Shown: in pieces, positions 43,167-52,261 of the stretch
How positions within the stretch are numbered: position 1 is the stretch's first letter
Layout of the letters: every line of letters begins with the position of its first letter
Assembly: GCF_031085295.1 (NCBI RefSeq)
Contig: NZ_JAVFWO010000002.1
Span: 1 to 64,000, forward strand
Direction: 5' to 3'
Length of the DNA stretch: 64,000 nucleotides
Source: Microbacterium psychrotolerans
Lineage (GTDB): Bacteria > Actinomycetota > Actinomycetes > Actinomycetales > Microbacteriaceae
Notes under the pieces: generated by a model
What the model saw: only the letters and a program-made list of their open reading frames with translations
What the model was told of the DNA's origin: nothing
The model's database searches: none
Made by a program: the position numbers and the translations under genes

Positions 43167-43643
43167 ATGAAGTCCGAGCGCTGGCAACCGCAGACGAATC
43201 ATGAGCACGCGGTGATGCGTGTGCTCACGTCGATTCGCGCCGTCAGCGACGCCATGGAGCGCATGCACAGCGGCATGAAGGACGACATGCACATGAACGC
43301 CACCGACGTCGCGGCGCTTCGGCTGCTGGTCATACGCGAGCGCCAGGAGCAATCGGTGAGCCCGCGCGACATCGCCCGGCACCTGCGGATCTCCACTGCG
43401 TCGACGACCAAGCTGCTGGACCGGCTCGTCGATTCCGGGCACGTGGAGCGCCGCCCGCACCCGACCGACCGCCGCGGTCGCGTCGTGGTGCTGACGGAGG
43501 CGGCCCGCCAGGCCTTCTTCCGGGTCTTCGGCGAGCGCCTGCGTGCCATGCGCGCGATCGCCATGCAATACGACGAGTCCGAGCTCTCGGTCATCGAGCG
43601 CTTCCTCGACGACCTCAGCGGCGCAATGGATCCGCCCGAGTGA
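43167..43643 (+). CDS. crtR: MarR-family repressor of the carotenoid operon
   Basis: A 158-residue winged-helix regulator. The recognition region is SPRDIARHLRISTASTTKLLDRLVDSGHVERRPHPTDRRGRVVVLT (residues 70-115), the classic MarR DNA-binding and wing sequence, flanked by dimerisation helices. The ATG is chosen by GGAGGGA six bases upstream. Divergence from the crt operon matches Corynebacterium glutamicum CrtR, a MarR protein that represses crtE and itself and is relieved by geranylgeranyl diphosphate; by analogy the same ligand is proposed here. Followed by a strong terminator. Confidence 0.87.
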   Translation: MKSERWQPQTNHEHAVMRVLTSIRAVSDAMERMHSGMKDDMHMNATDVAALRLLVIRERQEQSVSPRDIARHLRISTASTTKLLDRLVDSGHVERRPHPTDRRGRVVVLTEAARQAFFRVFGERLRAMRAIAMQYDESELSVIERFLDDLSGAMDPPE

Positions 43644-43706
43644 CTCCGCCCTCCGCGGCGCGGGACCTCGAGAAGCAGGTTCGCGGCGCCGGTCTCGTAG
43701 GACAAG

Positions 43707-43748
43707 ACGAAGAAGAGGGCGTCCCTGACGGGACGCCCTCTTCTTCGT
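43707..43748. terminator. intrinsic terminator after crtR
   Basis: A perfect 19-base-pair stem (43707-43725 with 43730-43748) closes on TGAC and is followed on the plus strand by TTTTC, the best Rho-independent terminator in the window. It also stands directly behind the tRNA gene on the other strand. Confidence 0.9.
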
Positions 43749-43754
43749 TTTCTG

Positions 43755-43828
43755 TTGCGGGGACAGGATTTGAACCTGCGACCTCTGGGTTATGAGCCCA
43801 GCGAGCTACCGAGCTGCTCCACCCCGCG
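43755..43828 (-). tRNA. initiator tRNA-fMet (anticodon CAT)
   Basis: A 74-base cloverleaf. The anticodon arm is CTGGG-CTCATAA-CCCAG, so the anticodon is CAT and the stem carries the three consecutive G-C pairs of initiator tRNA. The first base C1 faces A72 unpaired at the end of the acceptor stem, the other initiator hallmark. The T arm contains GGTTCAAATCC. CCA is not encoded; CAG follows the discriminator A. Confidence 0.93.
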
Positions 43829-43921
43829 GCACAAGGAATAGCCTAACACGGGTTTCGAGTGCACATGAACACGGCAGGGGGCGGGTTGCTGTGCCGCCGC
43901 CCCGCGCGACAGGATGAGCGC

Positions 43922-44440
43922 ATGCCCGTCGACCGCGACACCGACCCACTGGACGACCGCGTGGACGGTCGCGACGAGACGCCGGAGGAGCGCGCCGACC
44001 GGAATTGGAACGAGGTGCTGCAGGAGCTGCGTGTGCTCCAGACCGGCACGCAGATCCTCACGGGCTTCCTGCTCGCGCTCGCGTTCCAGCCCGCGTTCGC
44101 TGATCTGTCGGACAGCCAACGAACCGTCTACCTCGGCCTGGTGCTCCTCTCCGCGATCAGCTCGATCGTGGCCCTCGCCCCGGTCGCCCTGCATCGCGTC
44201 CTCTTCCAGCAGCGCGCCAAGCCCGCGGTCGTCCGCTACGGCCACGGATGTCTCATCACCGCACTGCTGACGGTGTCGGTGCTGGTCGTCGGCGTGGTGG
44301 CGTTCGTGTTCGACGTCGTCCTCGGCGGGTCCGCAGGGTGGTGGGCGCTGATCCCGCTGGCCGTGCTCATCCTGGCGCTGTGGCTCATCGCGCCGGCCAT
44401 CATGCGCTCCCGGATCCGCACGAACGGAGAGCGCCGATGA
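43922..44440 (+). CDS. DUF6328 family four-helix membrane protein
   Basis: A 172-residue protein: an acidic N-terminus (DRDTDPLDDRVDGRDETPEERADRNWNEVLQELRVLQTG), then four transmembrane helices (ILTGFLLALAFQPAF, VYLGLVLLSAISSIVALAPVAL, LITALLTVSVLVVGVVAFVFDVV, WWALIPLAVLILALWLIAPAIM). The NELLQELRV-like motif and QILTGFLL typify DUF6328, which is of unknown function. The stop overlaps the nitrilase start (ATGA). CAGGAT six bases before the ATG is a possible weak leaderless -10. Confidence 0.8.
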   Translation: MPVDRDTDPLDDRVDGRDETPEERADRNWNEVLQELRVLQTGTQILTGFLLALAFQPAFADLSDSQRTVYLGLVLLSAISSIVALAPVALHRVLFQQRAKPAVVRYGHGCLITALLTVSVLVVGVVAFVFDVVLGGSAGWWALIPLAVLILALWLIAPAIMRSRIRTNGERR

Positions 44441-45240
44441 CCGACACGCTGCCGATCGGGGTCGCGCAGTTCGCCCCCACCGCCGACGCTGCGGGCAACG
44501 TCGAATCGATCGAGCACCTCGTGGCGACGGCATCCGCTCGCCGCGCGCGGGTGGTGGTCTTCCCCGAGTACTCGAGCTACTTCGTCGACCCGTTCGACGA
44601 GTCGCTCGCCGAGAACGCCGAGGACCTCGACGGCCCGTTCGTGCGCGCCCTGACGGATATTGCGGGCAGACACGACGTGGTGATCGTGGCGGGCCTGCTC
44701 GAGCGGGCGAGCGACGAGCGCCGCGTGCGCAACACCGCCGTCGCCGTCGATGCGACCGGGCTGATCGCGCACTACCGCAAGCTGCACCTCTACGACGCCT
44801 TCGGGCAACGCGAATCGGACTGGGTGGAGCCCGGGGATCCGGCACCGCCGCAGACGTTCGAGCTCGCCGGTCTGCGATTCGGCCTCATGACCTGCTATGA
44901 CCTGCGCTTCCCCGAGGTGGGCCGGCTGCTGGTCGATGCGGGAGCGGACGTCTTCGTGGTGCCGGCCGAGTGGGTGCGCGGGCCGCTCAAGGAGCACCAC
45001 TGGCGCACCTTGCTGCACGCGCGGGCGATCGAGAACACGGTGTTCGTCGCCGCGGCGGACCATCCGCCGCCCCTGGGCGTGGGCAACTCGCTCATCGTCG
45101 ATCCGCTGGGCGTCGAGCTCGCCGCCGTCGGCACGTCGACCGACGTCGCCGTGGCGCATCTCGACATCGGGGCGATCGAGCGCGTGCGGCGCGTCAATCC
45201 TGCGCTCGCGCTCCGCCGCTACCGGGTCGAGAAGCGCTGA
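44437..45240 (+). CDS. carbon-nitrogen hydrolase (Nit2/omega-amidase-like)
   Basis: A 267-residue nitrilase-superfamily amidase with the Glu-Lys-Cys triad: Glu in VFPEYSSYF (about 44), Lys in HYRKLHLYDAFG (about 112) and Cys in GLMTCYDLRFPE (about 149). The YDAFG and CYDLRFPE motifs are those of the Nit1/Nit2 branch, which deaminates deaminated glutathione or alpha-ketoglutaramate. It faces a KAT/GTK-type aminotransferase only nine bases away, which fits a glutamine transaminase plus omega-amidase pathway. The substrate assignment is inference. Confidence 0.83.
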   Translation: MTDTLPIGVAQFAPTADAAGNVESIEHLVATASARRARVVVFPEYSSYFVDPFDESLAENAEDLDGPFVRALTDIAGRHDVVIVAGLLERASDERRVRNTAVAVDATGLIAHYRKLHLYDAFGQRESDWVEPGDPAPPQTFELAGLRFGLMTCYDLRFPEVGRLLVDAGADVFVVPAEWVRGPLKEHHWRTLLHARAIENTVFVAAADHPPPLGVGNSLIVDPLGVELAAVGTSTDVAVAHLDIGAIERVRRVNPALALRRYRVEKR

Positions 45241-45249
45241 GCGCCGGCC

Positions 45250-46449
45250 TCACCTGAGGCGGGCGAGACGGGAGGCCGCCTCCTCGAGCACGTCGACGCG
45301 CTTGCACGCCGCGAACCGCACCAGCGTGGCGTACTCGCTGCGGCGCTCGGGCGTCGCGAATGCAGTGAGAGGGATCGCGACGACCCCGGCGCGCTCGGGG
45401 AGCGCGCGGCAGAACGCCGCGGCATCCGTCGCTCCCAGCGCTCGGGCGTCGGCGACGGTGAAGTACGAACCGGCCGGTGTCGACACGTCGAATCCCGCCG
45501 TGCGCAAGCCCTCGCCGAGCAGATCGCGCTTCGCCCGCAGGGTGTCGGCGATGCCGCGGAAGAAGTCGTCGCCCAGGCGGAGTCCGGTCGCGATGGCGGG
45601 CTGGAAGGGGCTGCCGTTGACGTAAGTGAGGAACTGCTTCACCGCGAGCACGGCGTCGATCAGCGGGGCGGGGCCGGAGACCCAACCGATCTTCCAGCCG
45701 GTGGTCGAGAAGGTCTTGCCGCCGGATGAGATCGTCAGTGTGCGGTCGCCCGCTCCCGGCAGAGTCGCGAGCGGGACATGCGGCTCGTCGAAGACCAGAT
45801 GCTCGTACACCTCGTCGGTGATGATGACGGCGTCATGGCGCGTCGCGAGGCGCACGATCTCGTCGCGCACGTCCGGGTGGAACACAGCGCCGGTCGGGTT
45901 GTGCGGGTCGTTCACCAGGATCACGCGCGTGCGGTCGCTGACGGCGGCACGGAGGTCGTCGAGGTCGGGCTGGAAGTCCGGCCAGCGCAACGGCACGGTC
46001 ACCAGGCGCGCGCCGGCCAGCGCCGCCACCGCCGCGTACGAGTCGTAGTAGGGCTCGAAGACGACCACCTCGTCCTCGGGGTCGTCGAGCAGCGCGAGCA
46101 GCGCCGCGGCGAGCGCCTCGGTCGCCCCGGCCGTCACGAGCACCTCGCGGGTGGGGTCCAGCTGCAGACCGTAGAACCGCTCCTGGTGCTCCGCGATGGC
46201 AGACAGAAGATCCGGGATGCCGCGCCCCGGCGGGTACTGATTGGCGCCGTTCGCGATCGCCGCGCGGGCGGCGTTCAGCACCTCGGCCGGCCCGTCCTCG
46301 TCGGGGAACCCCTGACCGAGGTTGATCGCGCCGGTGTGGGCCGCCAGGGCCGACATCTCCGCGAAGATGGTGGGGTGGATCGACCCGTCGGCGCCGACGA
46401 GTCCGGCACCCGCCGCCGTGCGGTGCCATGCTCCGGGGATCTGTCGCAT
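45250..46449 (-). CDS. pyridoxal-phosphate aminotransferase, KAT/GTK-like
   Basis: A 399-residue class I/II aminotransferase. Visible features are INLGQGFPDEDGP, NDPHNPTGAVF, ITDEVYEHLVFDEPHVPL and the PLP lysine in SSGGKTFSTTGWKIGW. The opening GQGFPD motif and SGGKTFS(T/A)TGWK are typical of kynurenine aminotransferase / glutamine transaminase K and of bacterial YbdL-type methionine aminotransferases. An N-succinyl-LL-DAP aminotransferase (DapC) role is also possible for this family in actinobacteria. Leaderless: TACGGT six bases before the ATG. Confidence 0.84.
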   Translation of the reverse strand: MRQIPGAWHRTAAGAGLVGADGSIHPTIFAEMSALAAHTGAINLGQGFPDEDGPAEVLNAARAAIANGANQYPPGRGIPDLLSAIAEHQERFYGLQLDPTREVLVTAGATEALAAALLALLDDPEDEVVVFEPYYDSYAAVAALAGARLVTVPLRWPDFQPDLDDLRAAVSDRTRVILVNDPHNPTGAVFHPDVRDEIVRLATRHDAVIITDEVYEHLVFDEPHVPLATLPGAGDRTLTISSGGKTFSTTGWKIGWVSGPAPLIDAVLAVKQFLTYVNGSPFQPAIATGLRLGDDFFRGIADTLRAKRDLLGEGLRTAGFDVSTPAGSYFTVADARALGATDAAAFCRALPERAGVVAIPLTAFATPERRSEYATLVRFAACKRVDVLEEAASRLARLR

Positions 46450-46455
46450 CGCTTC

Positions 46456-46461
46456 ACCGTA
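46456..46461 (-). promoter_or_regulatory. -10 element of the aminotransferase gene (leaderless)
   Basis: TACGGT on the minus strand, six bases before the ATG. Confidence 0.45.
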
Positions 46462-46564
46462 CCGGGCAGGCTCATCCCTCTTGCATAGGCGAGTCCCACT
46501 CCCGACATAAGAAACGCACAGCATCGATGGGCACAGTGGTGAGTGCTTGGCAGAAGGAGCAATC

Positions 46565-48250
46565 ATGAGCGACATCCAGGGCGATCGCCCGGAAGACCAG
46601 ACCCCCGCCGTCCCCACACAGTCGGCCGCGGAGGCCGCCGCGCAGACGCCCGCCGAGCCGGAGACCCCGGCCGCGGCTGCGGTCGCACCGGAGGCGACCG
46701 CGCCGTCGGCCGCACCCGAGCCGCCCGCCGCTCCTGCTGCCCCGCCGTCGTCCGACGCTGCGGCCGCACAGGCCGCGCCCGCCGAGACGGCGGCGCAGCC
46801 CGCGTCGCACGTGCAGGCGGCCCCGCCCGCGCCGCCCGCCGGCTACCCGGCGGGCGCCCAGGCCTACGCCCGCCCGCAGGGCTACGCCGGTCAGCCCGCG
46901 CCGTACCCCCACTCGTACGCCGGACAGCAGGCACCGGCCGCACCGGGTGCGGCGTTCGGCGTGACGCCCTCGGACGCTCAGCCGACGCTGCCCCTCGGCG
47001 GCGCCACCGGCGCCGTCCCGACCGCGACGGCGACCACCGCACCGAAGAAGCAGACGGCGGCCGGCAAGGTCGTCGGACTCATCGTCGCCGCCGCGATCGT
47101 CGGCGGCGCGGCAGGTCTGGGCGGCGCCTACGCAGGCGTCAACTGGTTCACGCCGGTGAGCACCTCGCCGGTCGCCGGGCCGACGACCGTCACCGTCAAC
47201 GACACCGACGCGGTCAACCAGACCACCGCGATCGCCGCGAAGGTGCTGCCCAGCGTCGTCACGATCGCAGCGACGGGCGGGTCGAGCGCCGGCACCGGCT
47301 CGGGCGTCGTGCTCACCGAGGACGGCTACGTCGTCACCAACACCCACGTCGTCACGCTCGACGGTGCCACCGGCGACGCGGCGATCCGCGTGACCACCTC
47401 CGACGGCCGCGTCTACGACGCCGAGGTCGTCGGCACGGACCCGACGTACGACCTGGCCGTCATCAAGCTCACGGACGCCGAGGGTCTCACGCCGATCGAC
47501 TTCGCGGACTCGAGCAAGCTCAACGTCGGCGACACGACCGTCGCGGTCGGCGCTCCGCTGGGCCTCGCGAACTCCGTCACCGAGGGCATCATCAGCGCGC
47601 TCAACCGGTCGATCTCCATCGCCTCGTCGGCTGCGCCCGACGGCGGTGACACGGAGGACCAGGACCCGCAGGAGGAGAACGGCCAGGAAGGACCGTTCCG
47701 CTTCGACTTCGGCCAGGGCGACCAGGGCACCACGGCGACCGAGAGCATCTCGATCGCGGTGATCCAGACGGACGCGGCCATCAACCCCGGCAACTCGGGC
47801 GGTGCGCTCGTCGACTCCGACGGCAAGCTGATCGGCATCAACGTCGCCATCGCGACCGCGGGCGGTTCGTCCTCGGACGGCTCCGGCTCGATCGGTGTGG
47901 GCTTCTCGATCCCCTCCGACATCGTCCAGCGCATCACCGACGAGATCATCGACAGCGGAGAGGCGACCCACGGTCTGCTCGGCGCGAGCGTGAAGCCGGC
48001 GGCATCCGTCGAGGAGTCGACGATCACCGGCGCGTACATCGCGGAGGTCACCGACGGCGGCGCGGCGGCTGAAGCCGGCCTGCAGCAGGGCGACGTGGTC
48101 ACCGGCTTCAACGGTGTGCCGATCACCGACGCGACCGACCTCACCGCGCAGGTGCGCGCGGCGGCGGCGGGAAGCAAGGCGGAGGTCACCTTCGTCCGCG
48201 ACGGCAAGACGCAGACGGTGGAAGTGACGCTGGGCTCGCTCCAGCAGTAG
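46565..48250 (+). CDS. htrA: HtrA/DegP-like membrane serine protease
   Basis: A 561-residue envelope protease. The N-terminal 155 residues are Ala/Pro-rich and probably cytosolic, followed by one transmembrane helix (GKVVGLIVAAAIVGGAAGLGGAY) and an extracytoplasmic trypsin domain with His in TNTHVVT, Asp in TYDLAVIKL and Ser in NPGNSGGALV. A disordered acidic insert (GGDTEDQDPQEENGQEG) lies in a surface loop. A C-terminal PDZ domain follows (GGAAAEAGLQQGDVVTGFNG). The ATG is chosen for AGAAGGAG five bases upstream. It is not next to a sigma factor or anti-sigma gene here. Confidence 0.9.
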   Translation: MSDIQGDRPEDQTPAVPTQSAAEAAAQTPAEPETPAAAAVAPEATAPSAAPEPPAAPAAPPSSDAAAAQAAPAETAAQPASHVQAAPPAPPAGYPAGAQAYARPQGYAGQPAPYPHSYAGQQAPAAPGAAFGVTPSDAQPTLPLGGATGAVPTATATTAPKKQTAAGKVVGLIVAAAIVGGAAGLGGAYAGVNWFTPVSTSPVAGPTTVTVNDTDAVNQTTAIAAKVLPSVVTIAATGGSSAGTGSGVVLTEDGYVVTNTHVVTLDGATGDAAIRVTTSDGRVYDAEVVGTDPTYDLAVIKLTDAEGLTPIDFADSSKLNVGDTTVAVGAPLGLANSVTEGIISALNRSISIASSAAPDGGDTEDQDPQEENGQEGPFRFDFGQGDQGTTATESISIAVIQTDAAINPGNSGGALVDSDGKLIGINVAIATAGGSSSDGSGSIGVGFSIPSDIVQRITDEIIDSGEATHGLLGASVKPAASVEESTITGAYIAEVTDGGAAAEAGLQQGDVVTGFNGVPITDATDLTAQVRAAAAGSKAEVTFVRDGKTQTVEVTLGSLQQ

Positions 48251-48306
48251 CTGTTCCCACAGGACGCCATCTCGCGAGTCAGCGAGCCCCGACACGGGCT
48301 CGCAGG

Positions 48307-48312
48307 TAGGCT
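48307..48312 (+). promoter_or_regulatory. -10 element of the first TagB/F-like gene (leaderless)
   Basis: TAGGCT six bases before the ATG at 48319. Confidence 0.5.
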
Positions 48313-48318
48313 CGCGGG

Positions 48319-49656
48319 ATGGCGTCCTTCTCTTTCGGCGCGGGGAATGCGCGAAAGCTCGCGACGATCCCGCTGTATGCCGCAGGACGCATCTTCACGC
48401 TCGTGGTGCCCCGCACGCGCGACGAATGGGTGTTCGGCTGCGCTGTCGGCATCGGCGACGGCGCGCTCGCGCTGTGGGAGGCGGCGGCCGCCGACGATCG
48501 CACGGCGGTGTGGCTGGTCGGCTCGAAGCGAGAGGCGACGGATGCCGCGGCCCGCGGCATCCGTGCCGTTCCGAAGCGTTCGGTGCAGGGGTTGTGGCGC
48601 ACGGCGCGCGCCCGCGTGATCGTCGTCACCCACGGCTTCGGCGACGTGAACAGGTACGCCGTGTCGGGCGCGTTCGTGGTGCAGCTGTGGCACGGCATCC
48701 CGCTCAAGCGCATCGGGCTCGACTCGCCCGAGACCGTCCGCGTGCCGGGTGCGATCGCGGCGACACCGGCCGCGGGCGTCGTCAGGACGCTGTTGCGGAC
48801 GATGTACCGCGGCGCGGCACGGCGCATCCGGATCCTTCCGGCGGCTTCGCATGTCGTGCGCGGCCGGCTCGAATCGGCGTTCGGCCTGCGTGACTCCGAT
48901 GTGCCGGTCACCGGCGAACCCCGCGTCGATGTGCTCTCGCGCGGCACGGCGGAGCTTCGCCGTGCCGATGCTCGCGCGGCCATCGGCCGCGCGGTGCCGC
49001 TGGCCACGCCGGACGCGCGCTTCGTGCTGTACGCGCCGACCTGGCGCGACGGCGCCCCCGATCCTGCGGTGCCGACCGCCGACGAATGGACCGCCATCGT
49101 CGACGTGCTGACGCGGCATGCCGCCACACTGCTCGTGCGCTCGCATCCGCTGGGCGCGGGCGAGTACCGCCCGCCGTTCCCCACCGATCGCGTCCAGCCG
49201 CTCGGCAGCGACCTCGTGGCCGACGTCACGCCGCTGCTCCCCGGCCTCGATGCACTCGTGACGGACTACTCGTCCCTCGCGTTCGACGCGGCCCTGGTGC
49301 CGCTGCCCACGCTCTTCCTCGCGCCCGACGTCGAGGAGTACGCGTCGCGTCGCGGGTTCTACGGCACCTATGCCGATGTCGCCGGCGACGACTGGGCCGT
49401 GGAGTGGGCGCAGACCGCGGCGCAGCTCGACGCGGTTCTCGGCGACGCCGCCGAGCGCGGCCGGCGGATGGATCGCGCCGCCGCCCTCAGCGGGCGCGTC
49501 CACGCGTTCCGCGACGGTCGCAACGCCGAGAGGGTGTACCGTGCGATCCTGGCCGGGGCGGTACCGGCTCCCGCTGGCCGTATCGCCGGCGCGGTGCGCG
49601 GAGCCGCTGGGCGTCGGGGCTCGGCAGACGCCCGCCCGAGGGAAGGAGACGGATGA
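48319..49656 (+). CDS. CDP-glycerol glycerophosphotransferase family protein (TagB/TagF-like)
   Basis: A 445-residue GT-B-fold polyol-phosphate transferase that adds glycerol phosphate (or a related polyol phosphate) to a lipid-linked wall polymer at the inner face of the membrane. Family motifs: VVQLWHGIPLKRIG (catalytic His), FVLYAPTWRDG, LLVRSHPLG, and VTDYSSLAFDAALV near residue 310. The N-terminus is basic and amphipathic (GNARKLATIPLYAAGRIFTLVVP), suited to peripheral membrane binding. First gene of a coupled pair (ATGA at 49653). Confidence 0.83.
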   Translation: MASFSFGAGNARKLATIPLYAAGRIFTLVVPRTRDEWVFGCAVGIGDGALALWEAAAADDRTAVWLVGSKREATDAAARGIRAVPKRSVQGLWRTARARVIVVTHGFGDVNRYAVSGAFVVQLWHGIPLKRIGLDSPETVRVPGAIAATPAAGVVRTLLRTMYRGAARRIRILPAASHVVRGRLESAFGLRDSDVPVTGEPRVDVLSRGTAELRRADARAAIGRAVPLATPDARFVLYAPTWRDGAPDPAVPTADEWTAIVDVLTRHAATLLVRSHPLGAGEYRPPFPTDRVQPLGSDLVADVTPLLPGLDALVTDYSSLAFDAALVPLPTLFLAPDVEEYASRRGFYGTYADVAGDDWAVEWAQTAAQLDAVLGDAAERGRRMDRAAALSGRVHAFRDGRNAERVYRAILAGAVPAPAGRIAGAVRGAAGRRGSADARPREGDG

Positions 49657-51104
49657 CCGAGGCGAGCTTCACGACGGACGAGGTGCCTGCGCTGGTGCTC
49701 GCGGGCGAGGGGGAGCGACCTGCGTCCGTCGAGATCGTCGGTGCCCGCGCCCGGGTCGTCGCTCGCGTGACCGGGCGCGGCAAGACGTGGAGGGCGACGC
49801 TGCCGCTGCGCGCCGCCCGCTGGGGCGGCCCCGAGCTGCCGTTGCCGTCGGGGTCGTACGAGGTGCGCATCGCAGACGCCGAGGCGAAAGGCATCCACCC
49901 TCCGGAGGCGCTGCCCGTCACGCAGCTGGGCACGGTGCGCGCGAATCTGGAGGGGTGGACGCTGCGCGTGGCCCCGCCCATCGACCCCGCGTACGACTCC
50001 GGCGAAGGGCAGGACGCCCTCGAGCGCCGGTACGCCACCCGCCCTGCGTCCGGCTTCGAGAACGCCGTGTTCTTCGAGAGCTTCTACGGCCGCAACGCCA
50101 GCTGCAACCCCCTCGCGATCGATCGCGAGCTCGCGCGTCGAGCGCCGCATGTCACCCGGTACTGGAGCGTCGTCGACCTGTCCGTCGCCGTGCCGGACGG
50201 CGCGATCCCGGTCATCGAGGGCAGCCCCGAATGGTGGCGCGCCCGCGGCGCCGCGCGACTCCTCGTGGTCAACGACTGGCTGCGACGGCGGTTCGCGCGA
50301 CGCAAGGGGCAGGTGGTGCTGCAGACCTGGCACGGCACGCCGCTGAAGCGGCTCGCGCTGCACCGTCCGGGATTCGACCCGCGTCGCATGGCCGCCGTGG
50401 TGCGTGAATCGCGTCGCTGGAACGTCCTGCTCGCCCAGAACCCGTACGCCGCGCGCATCCTGGGCAAGGCCTATGCGTTCCTCACCCGTCCCGTCTGGGT
50501 CGAGGGCTACCCGCGCAACGACGTGCTCGCCCGCGGAGACGGGACCGCGACGCGAGAGGCACTCGGCATCCGTCCCGGCGAGAAGGTGGTGCTGTACGCG
50601 CCCACGTGGCGCGACGACCGCGACGAGATCGTCGACTTCGTCGACCCGGGTGCGCTCGCCGCGGCGACCGACGCCGTCGTCCTCGTGCGCGGCCATTCGC
50701 GCACGCTGCTGCCGGGACGCGACGCCGAAGGCCCCCGCGTGATCGATGTGACAGGCTTCCCCGACACCTCGCTGCTGCTGCTCGTCGCGGACGCGCTCGT
50801 CACCGACTACTCCTCGGTGATGTTCGACTTCTCGGTGACCGGCAAGCCGATGTACTTCCTCGTGCCCGACATGGAGCACTACCGCGGCGAGCTGCGCGGC
50901 TTCTACTTCGACCTCGCCGCACACGCGCCCGGACCGATGGTGGGCACGCAGGACGAGCTGGTCGCGGCGCTCGCCGCAGATGACGCGGACGCCTACGCCG
51001 ACCGCTACGCGCAGTGGCGGAAGAAGTTCAACGCCCGCGACGACGGGCATGCTGCGGAGAGGGTCGTGACGCGGATCCTGGACCAGGGGTTCATCGAGAT
51101 CTGA
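49653..51104 (+). CDS. CDP-glycerol glycerophosphotransferase family protein (TagB/TagF-like)
   Basis: A 483-residue member of the same transferase family with an extra N-terminal beta-rich domain (residues 1-125: VEIVGARARVVARVTGRGKTWRATLPL) followed by the catalytic GT-B part: VLQTWHGTPLKRLA, NVLLAQNPYAARI, VVLYAPTWRDD, VLVRGHS and VTDYSSVMFDFSVTGKPMYF. A complete active-site set makes it the likeliest processive polymerase of the locus. The ATG overlaps the previous stop, after a GGAAGGAG site. Confidence 0.84.
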   Translation: MTEASFTTDEVPALVLAGEGERPASVEIVGARARVVARVTGRGKTWRATLPLRAARWGGPELPLPSGSYEVRIADAEAKGIHPPEALPVTQLGTVRANLEGWTLRVAPPIDPAYDSGEGQDALERRYATRPASGFENAVFFESFYGRNASCNPLAIDRELARRAPHVTRYWSVVDLSVAVPDGAIPVIEGSPEWWRARGAARLLVVNDWLRRRFARRKGQVVLQTWHGTPLKRLALHRPGFDPRRMAAVVRESRRWNVLLAQNPYAARILGKAYAFLTRPVWVEGYPRNDVLARGDGTATREALGIRPGEKVVLYAPTWRDDRDEIVDFVDPGALAAATDAVVLVRGHSRTLLPGRDAEGPRVIDVTGFPDTSLLLLVADALVTDYSSVMFDFSVTGKPMYFLVPDMEHYRGELRGFYFDLAAHAPGPMVGTQDELVAALAADDADAYADRYAQWRKKFNARDDGHAAERVVTRILDQGFIEI

Positions 51105-51125
51105 CGCACGCGGGGAGGACCGACG

Positions 51126-52220
51126 TCACGGCAGCGGCGTGTTGCGGCTGCCCAGTCGTGACGTGTCGACCGTGTCGTGCGCGCCGCCGATCACGCCGAG
51201 CAGGAACCCCCAGCCCCACGCGAGGTGCATGGTGGGCAGCACGGCGACCGTCCAGAGCTTGTCGCGCCAGCCGTGTCCACCGCCGCGGCCCGCGGCGACG
51301 CCGATGATGAGGACCGCGTACGCGATCACGGGGAGATACACGGCGGATGCCGCCATCGCCCACCATCCCTGCAGCACGCCCGTCAGCTGCAGCACGCCGA
51401 CGACGAGCCCGAGCAGGATCGTGAGCACGAGTGCGGGCGGCGCGAAGAAGCGCAGGGAGTTGCCCCGGCCGAACCGGCGGACCAGCTCGCCGCGCCAGCG
51501 TCCGGTGGCCGAGAACTGGCGCACGAGCCGCGTCCAGCTCTCGCGCGGCCAGTACGTGACCGCAAGGGTCGGGTCGAACCACACGCGGTAGCCGGCACGC
51601 CGGATGCGGAGGTTCAGCTCCCAGTCCTCGCCGCGGCGGATGCTCTCATCGAACAGACCGACTTCGTCGAGCACCGCGCGGCGCATGACGCCCAGGTACG
51701 CCGACTCGGCCTCGCCCTCCTGCGTGCCGCCGTGGTACGCGCCGCCGCCGAGTCCGATGGGGGAGTTGTAGGCGCGCGCGACGGCCCGCTGGAAGGGCGT
51801 CCGACCGTCCGCGCGCATGACGCCGCCCACGTTCGCGGCGCGGACCCGCTCGAGCGTCGTGAGCGCGCTGCGGGCATAGCTGGGGTCGAGTTCGGAATGC
51901 GCGTCGACCCGGACCACGGTGGGGTACCGCCCGGCGCCGATCGCCAGATTCAGGCCGATCGGGATGTCGGCGGCGGGGTTGTCGATCAGCACGATGCGGT
52001 CGTCGTCCCGAGCGAGTTCACGAGCCAGTGCGCTCGTGCCGTCGGTGGACGGACCCAGCGCCAGGATCAGCTCGGTCGGACCCGGCACGTCCTGCGCCAG
52101 CACGGTCTCGACCGCCCGGCGCAGGTAGTCGCGCTCGTTGAGCACCGGCATCACGAAGCTCACGCCGGCACCGGGCGGAGGGACCGGAGCGTCCCTGCGC
52201 CCGTGTTGCTCGACATGCAC
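51126..52220 (-). CDS. family 2 glycosyltransferase with membrane helices
   Basis: A 364-residue GT2 enzyme. The GT-A domain shows SFVMPVLNERDYL, a nucleotide-binding loop, the DxD-like VRVDAHSELD and the acceptor-side motif RRGEDWELNLRIRRAGYRVWF (ED and RRxGY). Three C-terminal transmembrane helices follow (LVLTILLGLVVGVLQLTGVL, MAASAVYLPVIAYAVLIIGVA, MHLAWGWGFLLGVIGG). It resembles succinoglycan/ExoA-type transferases. It is inserted between the TagF-like genes on the opposite strand. CATGAT six bases before the GTG start may be a weak leaderless -10. Confidence 0.84.
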   Translation of the reverse strand: MHVEQHGRRDAPVPPPGAGVSFVMPVLNERDYLRRAVETVLAQDVPGPTELILALGPSTDGTSALARELARDDDRIVLIDNPAADIPIGLNLAIGAGRYPTVVRVDAHSELDPSYARSALTTLERVRAANVGGVMRADGRTPFQRAVARAYNSPIGLGGGAYHGGTQEGEAESAYLGVMRRAVLDEVGLFDESIRRGEDWELNLRIRRAGYRVWFDPTLAVTYWPRESWTRLVRQFSATGRWRGELVRRFGRGNSLRFFAPPALVLTILLGLVVGVLQLTGVLQGWWAMAASAVYLPVIAYAVLIIGVAAGRGGGHGWRDKLWTVAVLPTMHLAWGWGFLLGVIGGAHDTVDTSRLGSRNTPLP

Positions 52221-52249
52221 GCGTCGATCATGTCACGGGTGCCGCTGGG

Positions 52250-52255
52250 TAGGCT
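52250..52255 (+). promoter_or_regulatory. -10 element of the third TagB/F-like gene (leaderless)
   Basis: TAGGCT six bases before the GTG start, inside a 41-base gap to the divergent glycosyltransferase. Confidence 0.5.
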
Positions 52256-52261
52256 GGACGC

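Noticed and set aside
43755..43828. Elongator tRNA-Met or tRNA-Ile2 as the identity of the CAT tRNA.
   Set aside because: The three G-C pairs in the anticodon stem and the unpaired C1-A72 are initiator features.
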